Shown: one piece after another, positions 43,905 to 53,390 of the stretch
How the letters are laid out: each line of letters begins with the position of its first letter
Position numbering within the stretch: the first letter of the stretch is position 1
DNA from: Antarcticimicrobium luteum
Lineage (GTDB): Bacteria > Pseudomonadota > Alphaproteobacteria > Rhodobacterales > Rhodobacteraceae
DNA length: 64,000 nt
Assembly: GCF_004358185.1 (NCBI RefSeq)
Contig: NZ_SMUV01000074.1
Location: forward strand, 372,001 to 436,000
Direction: 5' to 3'
Notes under the pieces: model-generated
The model's database searches: none
Told to the model about the DNA's origin: nothing
Seen by the model: the letters and a program-made list of their open reading frames with translations, nothing else
Made by a program: the position numbers and the translations under genes

Positions 43905-44744
43905 ATGGCTTACAAAACCCTGCTGACCGTATTGACCGACCCGAAAGTGTCGGATGCGGCATTGGCGCAGATTGTTGCGCTGGCCGAGGCGCAGGATGCT
44001 CATGCCGAAGCGCTTTGTCTGGGTGTGGACCGGACGCAGACCGGTTACTATTACGCTGGCGCCAATGCGATGATTCTACAGGAAACTCTGGAACGCGCCA
44101 CCAAGGAGGCCGAGGCGACGCTGGCCTACGCCAAGGACAAGCTGGGCAAATCGGGGGTGCGTTGGTCGGCCGAGGACGGCGTCGCGCAGATCGCCGATCT
44201 GGGCCGGCATGTGGCCTATCGCGCGCGGTTCTCCGACCTTGTGGTGCTGCCGCGCCCCTATGGCGATGGCCATGGCGCCGAGGCAGAGCCGATCATCGAG
44301 GCCGCCCTGTTCGAAGGACGCGCCCCGGTTCTGGTCGTCCCGGACGAGGCGGCGCCGGTTGCCCAGCCCGGAACGATTCTGGTCGCATGGAACGAAAGCA
44401 TCGAGGCGATGGCGGCAATCCGCAAGGCGCTGCCCTTCCTGACCAGGGCCGAACAGGTGCGCATCGTGGTGATCGACCCGCCGCAGCACGGGCCCGAACG
44501 GTCCGACCCCGGCGGCCTGCTTTCGCAGATGCTGTCGCGCCATGGCGTGAATTGCGAGATCGACGTGCTGAGCAAGACGATGACGCGGGTCTCGGACGTT
44601 CTGAACCGCCACGCCGCCGACACCGGCGCCGAAATGATCGTCATGGGCGCCTATGGCCATTCGCGGTTCCGCGAGGCGATCTTGGGCGGCGCCACCCGCA
44701 ATATGCTGGAAAAGGCCAAGGTTCCGGTTTTCATGGCCCACTAG
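43905..44744 (+). CDS. Universal stress protein with two Usp domains
   Basis: Cytoplasmic stress protein of 279 residues made of two UspA domains (about 1-140 and 150-279). The second ends with the nucleotide-site pattern GAYGHSRFREAILGGATRNML; the first copy is degenerate at this place (PRPYGDG), so probably only one site binds ATP. It is divergent from ccoN and shares the FNR box region; a linked low-oxygen induction is likely, as seen for such pairs in Rhodobacteraceae. A strong intrinsic terminator follows. Confidence 0.93.
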   Translation: MAYKTLLTVLTDPKVSDAALAQIVALAEAQDAHAEALCLGVDRTQTGYYYAGANAMILQETLERATKEAEATLAYAKDKLGKSGVRWSAEDGVAQIADLGRHVAYRARFSDLVVLPRPYGDGHGAEAEPIIEAALFEGRAPVLVVPDEAAPVAQPGTILVAWNESIEAMAAIRKALPFLTRAEQVRIVVIDPPQHGPERSDPGGLLSQMLSRHGVNCEIDVLSKTMTRVSDVLNRHAADTGAEMIVMGAYGHSRFREAILGGATRNMLEKAKVPVFMAH

Positions 44745-44814
44745 GCCCGCTCCGGGCCGGCGGTGTCGGGAGGCAGGGCAACAACGGATCGCCCCCTGAC
44801 CGGATGAATTGCAG

Positions 44815-44844
44815 ATCGCGCCGCTCCCAGGCGGCGCGATTTTT
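44815..44844 (+). terminator. Intrinsic terminator of uspA
   Basis: A perfect 10-bp stem, ATCGCGCCGC-TCCCAG-GCGGCGCGAT, is followed by TTTTC. It lies 70 bases after the uspA stop. Confidence 0.85.
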
Positions 44845-44935
44845 CATTGAATATCGGCCCCTCTTGCGGCGGAACCGCGCGCAGAATGACAGCAAGGCCA
44901 TTGACTGCCCCGGTCACCGCCGGACCGGTCCGGTG

Positions 44936-45790
44936 TCAGTCGACAAAGGCCTCGAACTGGTCCTGCAGGCGACGCATATGCTGGATGCGCTTGGCGACCT
45001 GATCGCCCAGTTGCGCGATGACGTCGTCCAGAAGCAGATTGTTCAGCGTCGCAAAGGGGGCCTGAGAGTCCCAGAACAACTCGGCCTCGGTGTTCACCGC
45101 CAGCACGTCCTCGGTGAAATCATGCGCCCAGTAGCAATGGGTATCGCAGATGATCGCCAGGGCAATACCGGCTTCGGACGCGGCGCGGGCAAGCTGGAAA
45201 CTGAGCCGAGTATAGCGGCGCATCTCGAACAGGATCAGCAGCTTGCCGTCCCCGCCAGAGGCGAAAAGCTCGCTGAAGGTGCCGCTCTTGTCTTGCAGAA
45301 ACACCGCGTTGGGACGGATATAGTCCAACCTGCCGGCAAAATCCGACGCAATGCCACTGATGGTCTGAAACCCCGCGACAAAGACCGCCTCGGCGCTGCA
45401 CAGCTGCCTGGCCACCCGGTGCCAGGTGGGGCTGTGCCGCAATTCATAAACCGCGACGGTGGCCTGCAGTTCCCGCTCGAGATTTCTGGCAAGCCGCGCA
45501 TCCGCCGCCGGATCGGTGCGGATCCGGTCGAGCCGGTCCGAAACCAGCAGCGGCGTCGCCGCCAGATCCGCGCGCAGACGTTCTTTCAGGTCGCTCAACC
45601 CCTTGTACCCCAGCGTCCTGAGAAACCGGCTGACCGTCATCTGGCTGACGCCGACACTGTCGGCGATCGAGGCGGCGGTTTCGAACGGCAACTGCTGCAT
45701 ATGGGCCAGAAGATAGGTTGCGACCGCCTTCTCGGATCTGGTCAGATCCGGGAAGGCTTTGCGCAGGGTATCGGCTATCGGTTCGGTCAT
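44936..45790 (-). CDS. MurR/RpiR family transcriptional regulator
   Basis: 284-residue regulator with an N-terminal RpiR HTH (recognition stretch GVSQMTVSRFLRTLGYKG) and a C-terminal SIS domain (about 125-260). Its start overlaps the end of the amidase gene by 4 bases (ATGA), so it is co-translated with it. The divergent ABC transporter operon begins beyond the amidase, and the gap between them holds an element closely matching that at the first RpiR locus. It therefore probably controls the amidase and transporter genes. Confidence 0.9.
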   Translation of the reverse strand: MTEPIADTLRKAFPDLTRSEKAVATYLLAHMQQLPFETAASIADSVGVSQMTVSRFLRTLGYKGLSDLKERLRADLAATPLLVSDRLDRIRTDPAADARLARNLERELQATVAVYELRHSPTWHRVARQLCSAEAVFVAGFQTISGIASDFAGRLDYIRPNAVFLQDKSGTFSELFASGGDGKLLILFEMRRYTRLSFQLARAASEAGIALAIICDTHCYWAHDFTEDVLAVNTEAELFWDSQAPFATLNNLLLDDVIAQLGDQVAKRIQHMRRLQDQFEAFVD

Positions 45791-47223
45791 CGGCTCACGG
45801 TCACAACTCTGTCAAACCAAGGTTTGGCCTGTTCCAGCTGCGATGCCAAGCGGAACAGCAAAGCCTCGTCGCCGAAACGGGCACTGAACATCACCCCGAT
45901 CGGCAGGTTGTCCGGCGACCAGTGAAGCGGCACCGACATGCTCGGTTGCCCGGTGATGTTGAAGAGCTGGGTGAAGGGACTGAATTCGGCAAGGGCGCGA
46001 CCATAGGCCTCCAGATCCGGATTGTCGGTGCGCTGCGTTCCCAGGAGAACCGGCGGCCTAGCCAGCGTGGGGCTGAGAATCACGTCGTGGATCGCGTGGA
46101 ATTCCGCCATCCGGCGTCCCTGCATGTGGATCTCCGACAGCGCGTCGGGATAGGCATCGACATCAAGCGTCGCGGCATGAGTGACGGCGTTCCAGGTCAC
46201 CGGATCGACATCACCCTCCGACAGCGGCCGGCCCAGTTCCGCGGCGCGTTTCCTGAGCGTCGCCGAGACATTGCTGGACACCAGGGTCCAAAGCGCGGAT
46301 CCCAAAGCCTCCCAATCGCCGGGCGGCTGCGCCTCTTCGACATCATGGCCCAGGTCCGCCAAAAGATGCGCGGCGGCCTCGGCGGCGCGGCTGCATTCGG
46401 GATCGACCGGGACACCGGACAGCGGGTGCCGCTGGAGCGCGATTCGCAGGCGGCCGGGCGGCTGGCCGATTTCCGAAAGATAGGGGCGCTCGACGGCGGG
46501 CGCGCAATAGGGATCGCCCGGAGCATAGCCCTGGGTGGCGTCCAGCAGCGCGGCGCTGTCGCGTACGCTGCGGGTCAGCACATGATTTACCGAAAGGCTG
46601 CCCCAGCCTTCGCCGGCATAGGGTCCGGCCGGCGTGCGGGCGCGGGTGGGTTTCAGCCCGAACAACCCGCAGCAGGAGGCCGGGATGCGGATCGAGCCGC
46701 CGCCGTCGCTGGCATGTGCCGCGGGAACAATGCCCGCGGCCACCGCCGCCGCCGCCCCGCCGGAGGAGCCCCCCGCGGTCCGGTCCAGCGCCCAGGGGTT
46801 TCGGGTGGTGCCGGTAAAGCCCCCCTCGGTCGAGGCCGCCAGCGCCATTTCCGGCGTCGTGGTCTTGCCGAAAATCACCAGCCCTGCCCGCTTATAACGG
46901 GCGGTCAGGGTCGAGTCCGCCTCAGCCGGCGGCTGATCCGCGTAAAACCGCGAGCCCTGGGTGGTCACGGTCCCCTTCAGCGTCGCGCCGATGTCCTTGA
47001 GCAGAAACGGCACCCCGGCAAAGGCCCCCTTTTCCGTGCCGTGGCAAAGCGCCTCGCGTCCATGATCGTAGAGCTTTTGCGACAGCGCATGCACAGCCGG
47101 GTCGGACGCCTCGGCCGCGACGATGGCGGTCTCCAGCAACTCCTCTGGCGTGACCTGCCCCGAGCGCACCAGATCTGCGAGTCCCAAGGCGTCGTGTTTA
47201 CGGTATTCGAAATGCCCTATCAT
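45787..47223 (-). CDS. Amidase signature family hydrolase
   Basis: Serine amidase of the GGSSGG family, 478 residues. The catalytic Lys is in FLLKDIGA (about 75), the first Ser and glycine-rich core in TAGGSSGGAAAAVAAG (about 152), and the nucleophile Ser in DGGGSIRIPASCCG. Members hydrolyse amides of many kinds. It forms an operon with the RpiR gene and is divergent from a dipeptide-type ABC transporter operon that also encodes an M20 deacylase, so it probably acts on an imported amide-bonded compound. Substrate unknown. Confidence 0.93.
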   Translation of the reverse strand: MIGHFEYRKHDALGLADLVRSGQVTPEELLETAIVAAEASDPAVHALSQKLYDHGREALCHGTEKGAFAGVPFLLKDIGATLKGTVTTQGSRFYADQPPAEADSTLTARYKRAGLVIFGKTTTPEMALAASTEGGFTGTTRNPWALDRTAGGSSGGAAAAVAAGIVPAAHASDGGGSIRIPASCCGLFGLKPTRARTPAGPYAGEGWGSLSVNHVLTRSVRDSAALLDATQGYAPGDPYCAPAVERPYLSEIGQPPGRLRIALQRHPLSGVPVDPECSRAAEAAAHLLADLGHDVEEAQPPGDWEALGSALWTLVSSNVSATLRKRAAELGRPLSEGDVDPVTWNAVTHAATLDVDAYPDALSEIHMQGRRMAEFHAIHDVILSPTLARPPVLLGTQRTDNPDLEAYGRALAEFSPFTQLFNITGQPSMSVPLHWSPDNLPIGVMFSARFGDEALLFRLASQLEQAKPWFDRVVTVSR

Positions 47224-47273
47224 GTCCTGCCCTGTTTTCAGGTTTGTGCCTCACCAGACGGCATGGTCGGGCG

Positions 47274-47293
47274 TTTGGCCAAAAGTTTCCAAA
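47274..47293. promoter_or_regulatory. Probable RpiR operator, copy at the amidase-transporter gap
   Basis: TTTGGCCAAAAGTTTCCAAA lies 51 bases before the amidase start. It matches the element at 2529-2548 in 15 of 20 positions and is itself a TTTGG-N10-CCAAA inverted repeat. Both copies lie next to RpiR-family regulators of the same architecture. Confidence 0.55.
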
Positions 47294-47308
47294 ATAACAT
47301 TGCTTGAC

Positions 47309-47367
47309 TTGATGTGATATGTCTACCATCAATATCGACATCGGCGCCGATAACGGCATGCCGATGT
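47309..47367. promoter_or_regulatory. Inverted repeats in the transporter promoter region
   Basis: TTGATG-N12-CATCAA spans 47309-47332, overlapping a TTGACT -35-like hexamer at 47304-47309. Further on, ACATCGGC (47338-47345) is repeated inverted as GCCGATGT (47360-47367), with the palindrome CGGCATGCCG at 47354-47363. These lie 46-104 bases before the binding-protein start and may be operator and leader hairpin. Confidence 0.4.
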
Positions 47368-47412
47368 GACCATATCCAGCAACTCTCGGATCACACTTCA
47401 GGAGAGCGATAA

Positions 47413-48975
47413 ATGAAAACGACAACACAACAGGGACTTCTCGGGCTCGCTTTCGCGGCGGGGCTGGGGGTGATGGCGGGGCTGCCGGGCGCGGCCCTTG
47501 CATCAGACGACACCATTATCTGGGGCAAGCCGGGCGAGATCACCGGGTTCGACGCCCATGTCGCGGGGACCGTGACCTCCTGGCAGATGTACCAGATGGT
47601 CTATGAAACCCTTCTGACCACCGACGACGCCATGGCGTTGCAGCCCGGTCTCGCCGAAAGCTGGGAGCAGACCTCGCCCACCAGCTATGTCTTCAGGATC
47701 CGCCCCGGCGCGACCTTCTCCAACGGCCGTCCGGTGGTCGCGGCCGATGTGATTGGCAGCCTGATGCGGATCAAGAATCCTGAAACCGCCTCCTACTGGA
47801 CCGCGCAGCTTGGCACGATCGCCAAGATCGAGGCACCGGACGATCACACCGTGACGGTCGAGCTTGAGGCGCCGCACACCGCCTTTCTGGCCGCGTTGGC
47901 GCATATCACGGCGGCGATCCTGCCGATCAAGGAACTGGAAGACGGCAGCTTCGATCCGACCTCGCAACTGATGGGCTCGGGCCCCTTCATGGTGGCCGAG
48001 CACAAGCAGGACGAAAGCTGGACGCTGGCCAAAAACCCGCACTACTGGCGCAAGGACGCGGCCGCGCCCGGGACGCTGAGCGCGCCGATCATCCCCGACG
48101 ATTCCGCCCGCATGGCGGCCCTGCGCGACGGGCGTATCGATTTCACCACCTTCAGCAATCCCGACGTGGCGCTGATGCTGTCGCGCGACAGCAACATCGA
48201 GGTGCTGCCGCAACAGACCACCAACTATTACCGCATGGACGTGAACGCGAAGAGCGAAGCCTCAGCGTTCCACGACAAGCGGGTGCGGCAGGCCTTCAAC
48301 CTGGCGCTCGACCGGGATGCGATCAACAATCTGGTCTTCGCCGGCTCCACCACGGTGGATTACCCGGTGCCCGCCGCCTTTGGCAAATCGGCCTGCCAGA
48401 ACGCCCCCACCTATGCGCTGTCGCGCGAAGACCGTCTGGCCAAGGCCAAGGCCTTGCTGGCCGAGGCCGGTACCACCGCGCCTGAGATCACCATCATGGC
48501 GACCTCCGCCGATCCGGTCTATGGCCGCATCGCCCAGGTCGCGCAGCAGAGCGTGGCCGAGGCCGGCTTTGTCGCCGACATCGTGCAGCCGCCGATGGCC
48601 GAATACCTCGACAAGGTCTTTACCAAGGGCGATTTCGACGTCTCGCTGTCCTGGCTGGCGGGCTACACCGACCCAACAATGGTGATTGCCTGGTGGAACC
48701 CGACCTTCGCCGTCTGGAACCAGTCCTTCCAAGAGGATGTGCCGGCGCTCGATACCGCCCTGGAAGAGGTGAAATCCCTGCCCGACGGCGAAATCCGCGA
48801 CGCCAAGCTGGTCGAGATCTGTGACCTGATCGACGACGGCGCCAACCTGCTCGCGCTGGTCAGCCGCACCGATTACATCGCCTATCGCGCCGACAAGATC
48901 GAGGTGAAGGCGGCGAACCGGTCCGGGTCGTCGAACACGTTCCAGTTCATCTACGATTTCAAATCGCTGGATTGA
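47413..48975 (+). CDS. ABC transporter substrate-binding protein, family 5 (peptide type)
   Basis: Periplasmic binding protein of the oligopeptide/dipeptide (SBP_bac_5) family, 520 residues. A Sec signal peptide is clear (about residues 1-31, cut after GAALAS). The ligand-binding framework shows YEALLT-like region MVYETLLTTDDAMALQPGLAESWE, FRIRPGATFSNGRPVVAADV and AFNLALDRDAINNLVFAG (described by key parts). A ribosome site AGGAG precedes the ATG. First gene of the rightward transporter operon; the ligand is unknown but the operon enzymes point to an amide- or peptide-bonded compound. Confidence 0.93.
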   Translation: MKTTTQQGLLGLAFAAGLGVMAGLPGAALASDDTIIWGKPGEITGFDAHVAGTVTSWQMYQMVYETLLTTDDAMALQPGLAESWEQTSPTSYVFRIRPGATFSNGRPVVAADVIGSLMRIKNPETASYWTAQLGTIAKIEAPDDHTVTVELEAPHTAFLAALAHITAAILPIKELEDGSFDPTSQLMGSGPFMVAEHKQDESWTLAKNPHYWRKDAAAPGTLSAPIIPDDSARMAALRDGRIDFTTFSNPDVALMLSRDSNIEVLPQQTTNYYRMDVNAKSEASAFHDKRVRQAFNLALDRDAINNLVFAGSTTVDYPVPAAFGKSACQNAPTYALSREDRLAKAKALLAEAGTTAPEITIMATSADPVYGRIAQVAQQSVAEAGFVADIVQPPMAEYLDKVFTKGDFDVSLSWLAGYTDPTMVIAWWNPTFAVWNQSFQEDVPALDTALEEVKSLPDGEIRDAKLVEICDLIDDGANLLALVSRTDYIAYRADKIEVKAANRSGSSNTFQFIYDFKSLD

Positions 48976-49049
48976 ACACAGGCAAGACAGCCGCGCGGAT
49001 GGTCCCTGGTGACCGTTCGCGCGACACCTGCCTCCATACGGACTGAACC

Positions 49050-50009
49050 ATGCGTATCCTTTTCTATTTCCTGCCAAAGCTGGCGGTCGCCGCCATCACC
49101 ATGCTGGGGGTCTCGGCACTGGTGTTCCTGTCGCTGCGGATGATCCCGGGCGGCTATGCCGATGTGCTCCTTGGTCCCTTCGTGACGCCCGAGGCGCGCG
49201 AGGCGATCGCGGTGCGCTACGGCCTCGATCAGCCGCTGCTGATACAATATCTGAACTGGCTGGGGGCGCTGTTCCAGGGCGATCTGGGTGTTTCGATGGT
49301 GACCCGTGCCCCGGTGCTGGACGAGTTTCTCCGCCGCGCGCCTGTCACGCTTGAGCTGGCGCTGCTGGCTCTGATCGTCGCGCTCGCCGGCGGCCTGCCG
49401 CTGGGCATCCTTGCCGGCATCGCACCACCGGACCATCGGGGCGGACTGCTGGCGCGGCTGGTCGGAGCGCTGGGGGCCAGCGTTCCCGATTTCGTGCTGG
49501 GCAGCCTGCTGATCTTTGTCTTTTCGGTCTGGTCGCTGTGGCTGCGGGTCGGCGGCTATGTCGGCCCGATCGAGGATCCGGTTGGCAATCTGCGGGTCAT
49601 GCTGCTGCCTGCGCTCACGCTGTCGCTGTTCGGCATCGCGTTGGTCCTGCGCACCACCCGCGATGCCGTGCTCCGGGTGATGACCGAGGGCCATATCACC
49701 ACCGCGCTCGCGCGTGGCGAGAGGCCGATCGACATCGTCCGGCTGCACGTGCTGCGCAATGCCGCGATTCCGGTCGTCACGGTCGTCACGACCTATTTCG
49801 GTTTCCTGCTGGGCGGCGCCGTCGTCGTCGAGGTGCTGTTTTCGATCCCCGGCATCGGATTTTTCATCTTCAGCGGCCTTGAGAACCGCGACTATGCCAT
49901 CGTGCAGGCCGGCGTGCTGATCGCCGCCGCGGTCTTTATCACCATCAACATGCTGGCCGATCTCGCCTATGCGCTGATCGACCCCCGGGTCGGAAGCGGA
50001 CGGCACTGA
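49050..50009 (+). CDS. ABC transporter permease, DppB type
   Basis: First permease of the peptide-type importer, 319 residues. Six membrane helices, with FVTPEAREAIAVRYGLDQPL after the first helix and the cytoplasmic EAA-like loop ALARGERPIDIVRLHVLRNAAIP (about 225-245) that meets the ATPase. The stop and next start share one base (TGATG), so the two permeases are co-translated. Confidence 0.93.
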   Translation: MRILFYFLPKLAVAAITMLGVSALVFLSLRMIPGGYADVLLGPFVTPEAREAIAVRYGLDQPLLIQYLNWLGALFQGDLGVSMVTRAPVLDEFLRRAPVTLELALLALIVALAGGLPLGILAGIAPPDHRGGLLARLVGALGASVPDFVLGSLLIFVFSVWSLWLRVGGYVGPIEDPVGNLRVMLLPALTLSLFGIALVLRTTRDAVLRVMTEGHITTALARGERPIDIVRLHVLRNAAIPVVTVVTTYFGFLLGGAVVVEVLFSIPGIGFFIFSGLENRDYAIVQAGVLIAAAVFITINMLADLAYALIDPRVGSGRH

Positions 50010-50869
50010 TGGCGGTCGCAAAAGGAATACCGTCAATGTTCTCAATTCTCTGGCGCCTGGACCGGCTGTCGCGCTTCGGTCTGGGTCTGCTGATCTTTCT
50101 CATTCTTCTGGGGCTGGTCGGCCCGCATCTGCCGCTGGGCGACCCGATGAGGATCGGCGCCGGTCCGCGCCTCACGCCGCCAAGCTGGCAGTTCCCCTTT
50201 GGCACCGACGAGCTGGGACGCTCGTTCCTGCCGCGGGTGGTCGACGGTATCCGCGCCACCTTTCTGTTGTCCGCGGTCGCGGTGATCATCACCGCTGTCA
50301 TCGGCACGCTGCTGGGCATGGTCTCCGGGTTTTTCGGGGGCTTTGCCGATCAGCTGGTGGCGCGGGGCGCCGACATCCTGTTCGCCTTTCCGGCGATCCT
50401 GGCGGGCCTGCTGATCGCGGCGGTGATGGGGCCCGGACAGATTTCGGCGATCGCGGTGATCTCGGTGGCGACGCTGCCGCTGTTCATCCGGGTGGTGCGG
50501 GCGGTCACGCTGGGGCTGGCCTCGCGCGGGTTCATCGTCGCCGCGCAGGTGGCGGGCGCCTCGCCCTGGCGGGTAATGATGGTGCATATCCTGCCCAATA
50601 TTATCGGCGCGGTGATCGTGCAGCTTACCTATGCGCTGTCGATCGGCATGATCATCGAAAGCGCGCTTAGCTTTCTCGGGCTGGGGGTGCAACCGCCCTA
50701 TGCCTCGCTCGGTTCGCTGCTGCGACAGGGCAGCGCCTATCTGACCTTTGCGCCCTGGCTGGTGCTGAGCTCGGGCGCCGTGCTGTCGGCGGCGATCATG
50801 TCCGTCAACCTGACCGGCGATGCGGTGCGCGACGCGCTGGAGCCTTTGAAAGGGCGGTCTTTGACATGA
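50009..50869 (+). CDS. ABC transporter permease, DppC type
   Basis: Second permease of the importer, 286 residues. N-terminal helix, then FGTDELGRSFLPRVVDGIR, the DppC family motif (about 60-80), and the EAA-like loop AAQVAGASPWRVMMVHILPN. An ATG nine codons downstream (50036) could also serve, but ATG at 50009 overlaps the preceding stop. Ends in an ATGA overlap with the first ATPase. Confidence 0.93.
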   Translation: MAVAKGIPSMFSILWRLDRLSRFGLGLLIFLILLGLVGPHLPLGDPMRIGAGPRLTPPSWQFPFGTDELGRSFLPRVVDGIRATFLLSAVAVIITAVIGTLLGMVSGFFGGFADQLVARGADILFAFPAILAGLLIAAVMGPGQISAIAVISVATLPLFIRVVRAVTLGLASRGFIVAAQVAGASPWRVMMVHILPNIIGAVIVQLTYALSIGMIIESALSFLGLGVQPPYASLGSLLRQGSAYLTFAPWLVLSSGAVLSAAIMSVNLTGDAVRDALEPLKGRSLT

Positions 50870-51837
50870 GCCATATCGTAACCTGCGAAAATCTCGTGGT
50901 GACCTATCGGGCCTCGAACGGCCCGGTGCGGGCGCTGGATGGGGTGGATCTGACCATCTCCGAGGGCGAGACGCTTGCCATCGTCGGCGAAAGCGGCTCG
51001 GGCAAGAGCACGCTGGGCATGGCGATGGGCCGGCTGCTGCCCGCCGAGGCGGAACGGGAAGACGGCCGGATGGATGTCGCCGGCCAGCCGGTCTTTGACA
51101 TCGCCGCGAACGATCTGCGCGAACTGCGCCGCGACCTGCTGGGGTTTGTGTTTCAGAACCCGATGGTGGCGCTCGATCCCACCATGCGGATCGGGCGGCA
51201 AATGCAGCGCGCCATGGGCCGCAGGGCGGGTTCGGAGGAAATCCATGCGCTGCTCGAACGGGCCGAACTGGACGACCCGGCGCGGGTGGCGAAAAGCTTT
51301 CCGCACCAGCTTTCCGGCGGCATGGCACAGCGCGTTGTGATTGCCATGGCGTCCGCCCGCACGCCGCGCCTGCTGATCGCGGACGAGCCGACCGCATCGC
51401 TGGATGCCTCGATCCGGGACAAGGTGATGGGCACGCTCTGCCGGCTGCGCGCGGAAAGCGGCGCCAGCCTTGTGATCCTGTCGCATGACGTCCACATGAT
51501 CGCCCGCCATGCCGACCGTGTAGCTGTGATGTATGGTGGCCGTATCGTCGAGCAGGGGCCAACCGGTCGGGTGCTGGACGCCCCTGTCCACCCCTATACC
51601 CGCGCGCTGCTGAAGGCGGCGGCGGGACATGAGAAGCCCGGCGACTGGCTGACACCGATCCCGGGCACCCCGCCGCTGCTGAGCGCGCGCTGCGCCGCCT
51701 GTTCGTTTGAGCCGCGGTGTACGGTTTCGGAGGAAAACTGTCATACGACCCGGCCTGAACCGCGTGAGGTCGAGGGACGCGAGGTGCTCTGTCTACTGGC
51801 CGGAACGCAAACCGAGCCGAAGGAGGCCGCGCGATGA
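50866..51837 (+). CDS. ABC transporter ATP-binding protein, DppD type
   Basis: First ATPase of the importer, 323 residues. Walker A GESGSGKST (about 44-52), signature LSGGMAQR, Walker B LLIADEPTASLD and the H-loop SHDV are intact. The C-terminal oligopeptide/dipeptide extension carries cysteines (CAACSFEPRC, VSEENC) like those that bind an iron-sulfur cluster in related DppD proteins. Overlaps its neighbours by ATGA at both ends. Confidence 0.94.
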   Translation: MSHIVTCENLVVTYRASNGPVRALDGVDLTISEGETLAIVGESGSGKSTLGMAMGRLLPAEAEREDGRMDVAGQPVFDIAANDLRELRRDLLGFVFQNPMVALDPTMRIGRQMQRAMGRRAGSEEIHALLERAELDDPARVAKSFPHQLSGGMAQRVVIAMASARTPRLLIADEPTASLDASIRDKVMGTLCRLRAESGASLVILSHDVHMIARHADRVAVMYGGRIVEQGPTGRVLDAPVHPYTRALLKAAAGHEKPGDWLTPIPGTPPLLSARCAACSFEPRCTVSEENCHTTRPEPREVEGREVLCLLAGTQTEPKEAAR

Positions 51838-52595
51838 CTGCTCCCCTCACCCCCGTAGTCGATCTGGACCGCATCGTTGTCACCTATGGCGGCGGCCCGT
51901 TCCGCCGCGACGGCTTTCAGGCGGTCAAGGGGATCAGCCTGCAGATCGCCCCCGGCGAAACCGTCGGGCTGGTCGGCGAGAGCGGATCGGGCAAGACCAC
52001 GCTGGGCCGGGTCTGCCTCGGCCTGCAGCCCCCCAGCGCGGGCGAGATGCGGTTCTGCGGCGAGGCCTTCGGCGCCCTGCGCCAACGGCGCGGCCAGCTC
52101 TCAGTGGTGCTGCAACACCCCGAGTGGGCGCTGAACCCGCGGCTCAAATGCGGCCGCTCTGTGGAGGAACCGCTGGTGGTTCTCGGCACCCCGGCAGAGG
52201 AGCGGCGGGCGCGGGTGGCGGCGATGCTGGAGAACGTCGGCCTCGGCGCCAGCTTTGCCGAGCGGTTCCCGGGCCAGCTCTCCGGCGGTCAGCGTCAGCG
52301 CGTGGCCATTGCCCGGGCCCTGATCACCGAGCCGCGCTTCATCGTCTTCGACGAGGCGGTCAGCGCCCTTGACGTTTCGGTACAGGCGCAGGTGCTGAAC
52401 CTTGTCCGGGAGTTGCAGGATCAGCACGGGTTCGGGGCGCTGTTCATCTCCCATGATCTGGCCGCGACGCGCTACATCAGTCACCGGATCGCGGTGATGT
52501 ATCAGGGTGAGTTCGTCGAGGTGGCGGAGGCGGCGCGGTTCTATGGCGAGCCGGAGCATCCCTACAGCAGAAAACTCATGGCGGCGATCGGATGA
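51834..52595 (+). CDS. ABC transporter ATP-binding protein, DppF type (short)
   Basis: Second ATPase of the importer, 253 residues. Walker A GESGSGKTT, Q-loop VVLQHPEWALNPR, signature LSGGQRQRVAIARAL, Walker B FIVFDEAVSALD and SHDLAATRYIS are present. It is shorter than usual DppF (around 320) because the C-terminal oligopeptide extension with its cysteines is missing. ATGA overlaps on both sides keep it in one translational chain with the hydrolase that follows. Confidence 0.93.
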   Translation: MTAPLTPVVDLDRIVVTYGGGPFRRDGFQAVKGISLQIAPGETVGLVGESGSGKTTLGRVCLGLQPPSAGEMRFCGEAFGALRQRRGQLSVVLQHPEWALNPRLKCGRSVEEPLVVLGTPAEERRARVAAMLENVGLGASFAERFPGQLSGGQRQRVAIARALITEPRFIVFDEAVSALDVSVQAQVLNLVRELQDQHGFGALFISHDLAATRYISHRIAVMYQGEFVEVAEAARFYGEPEHPYSRKLMAAIG

Positions 52596-53389
52596 GGTGG
52601 GCTCTGGGTGTCGCGCTCGCTCTGGCCCTGGGGGCCGGGACCGGGGCCCGCGCGGCGGATGAGCTGCAACGAACCTGGGACGCCGCCTGGGTCTTTGCCC
52701 CGGCGGAGGGGGCAGCGGGCTATGCGCGGCTGAGCGCGGCGGAACTGGCGGAACACCTCGCGGCCGCTTCCCCCCGCGCGGTGGTGGTCTATGCCCATGG
52801 CTGCGACGGGCTGTCGGAGATCTCGGCCGCCACCGGTCGGTTTCTGGCGCAGGCCGGGGTGCTGACGGTGGCGCCCGACAGCTTCGCCCGGACGAACAAG
52901 CCGAAAAGCTGCGATCCCGGCATCCCGCGCGGCGGGCTGCACCGCGCCGTCCTCGGCTGGCGTCAGGCCGAGATGCGCTTTGCCGCCGAGCGTCTGCGCG
53001 CGCTCGCCCCCGACCTGCCGCTGATCCTGATGGGCCAGTCCGAGGGCGGTATCACCACGGCAACCATCCCGGCTATCGGCGCTGACGGCCGGGTGATCGA
53101 GGGCTGGACCTGTCACGCCGGATGGCCCGAGTATCGCGGACTCAACGCCCCCGAGGGCCAGCCCGTCCTGAGCCTGGTGGGCGCGGATGATCCCTGGTTT
53201 CGCGCGCCCGTCCTGCACGGCGAGTGCGGCGCCTTCATGCAGGGGCCGGAACAACGCGCGATCGTCTACCGCGCGCCCTCGCATCTGGCGGGCAAACATT
53301 GGCTCTCATCGGATCGTGACGTACAGAAGACAATCCTCGATTTCATCCTGACCATCGCAAATGATACCAAGAAAAACAGGGGGCACTGA
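52592..53389 (+). CDS. Exported alpha/beta hydrolase, dienelactone-hydrolase-like
   Basis: 265-residue alpha/beta hydrolase. A signal peptide (about 1-21, ending ARAAD) places it in the periplasm. The strand-5 nucleophile elbow is GQSEGG (Ser at about 150), a late Asp is in SLVGADDPW and a His in APSHLAGKHW, forming a plausible triad. Cysteines (YAHGCDGL, KSCDPG, TCHAG, GECGAF) could form disulfides. It begins inside the ATPase gene (ATGA) and precedes the M20 gene by 1 base. It may process the ligand before uptake; substrate unknown. Confidence 0.75.
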   Translation: MRWALGVALALALGAGTGARAADELQRTWDAAWVFAPAEGAAGYARLSAAELAEHLAAASPRAVVVYAHGCDGLSEISAATGRFLAQAGVLTVAPDSFARTNKPKSCDPGIPRGGLHRAVLGWRQAEMRFAAERLRALAPDLPLILMGQSEGGITTATIPAIGADGRVIEGWTCHAGWPEYRGLNAPEGQPVLSLVGADDPWFRAPVLHGECGAFMQGPEQRAIVYRAPSHLAGKHWLSSDRDVQKTILDFILTIANDTKKNRGH

Positions 53390-53390
53390 C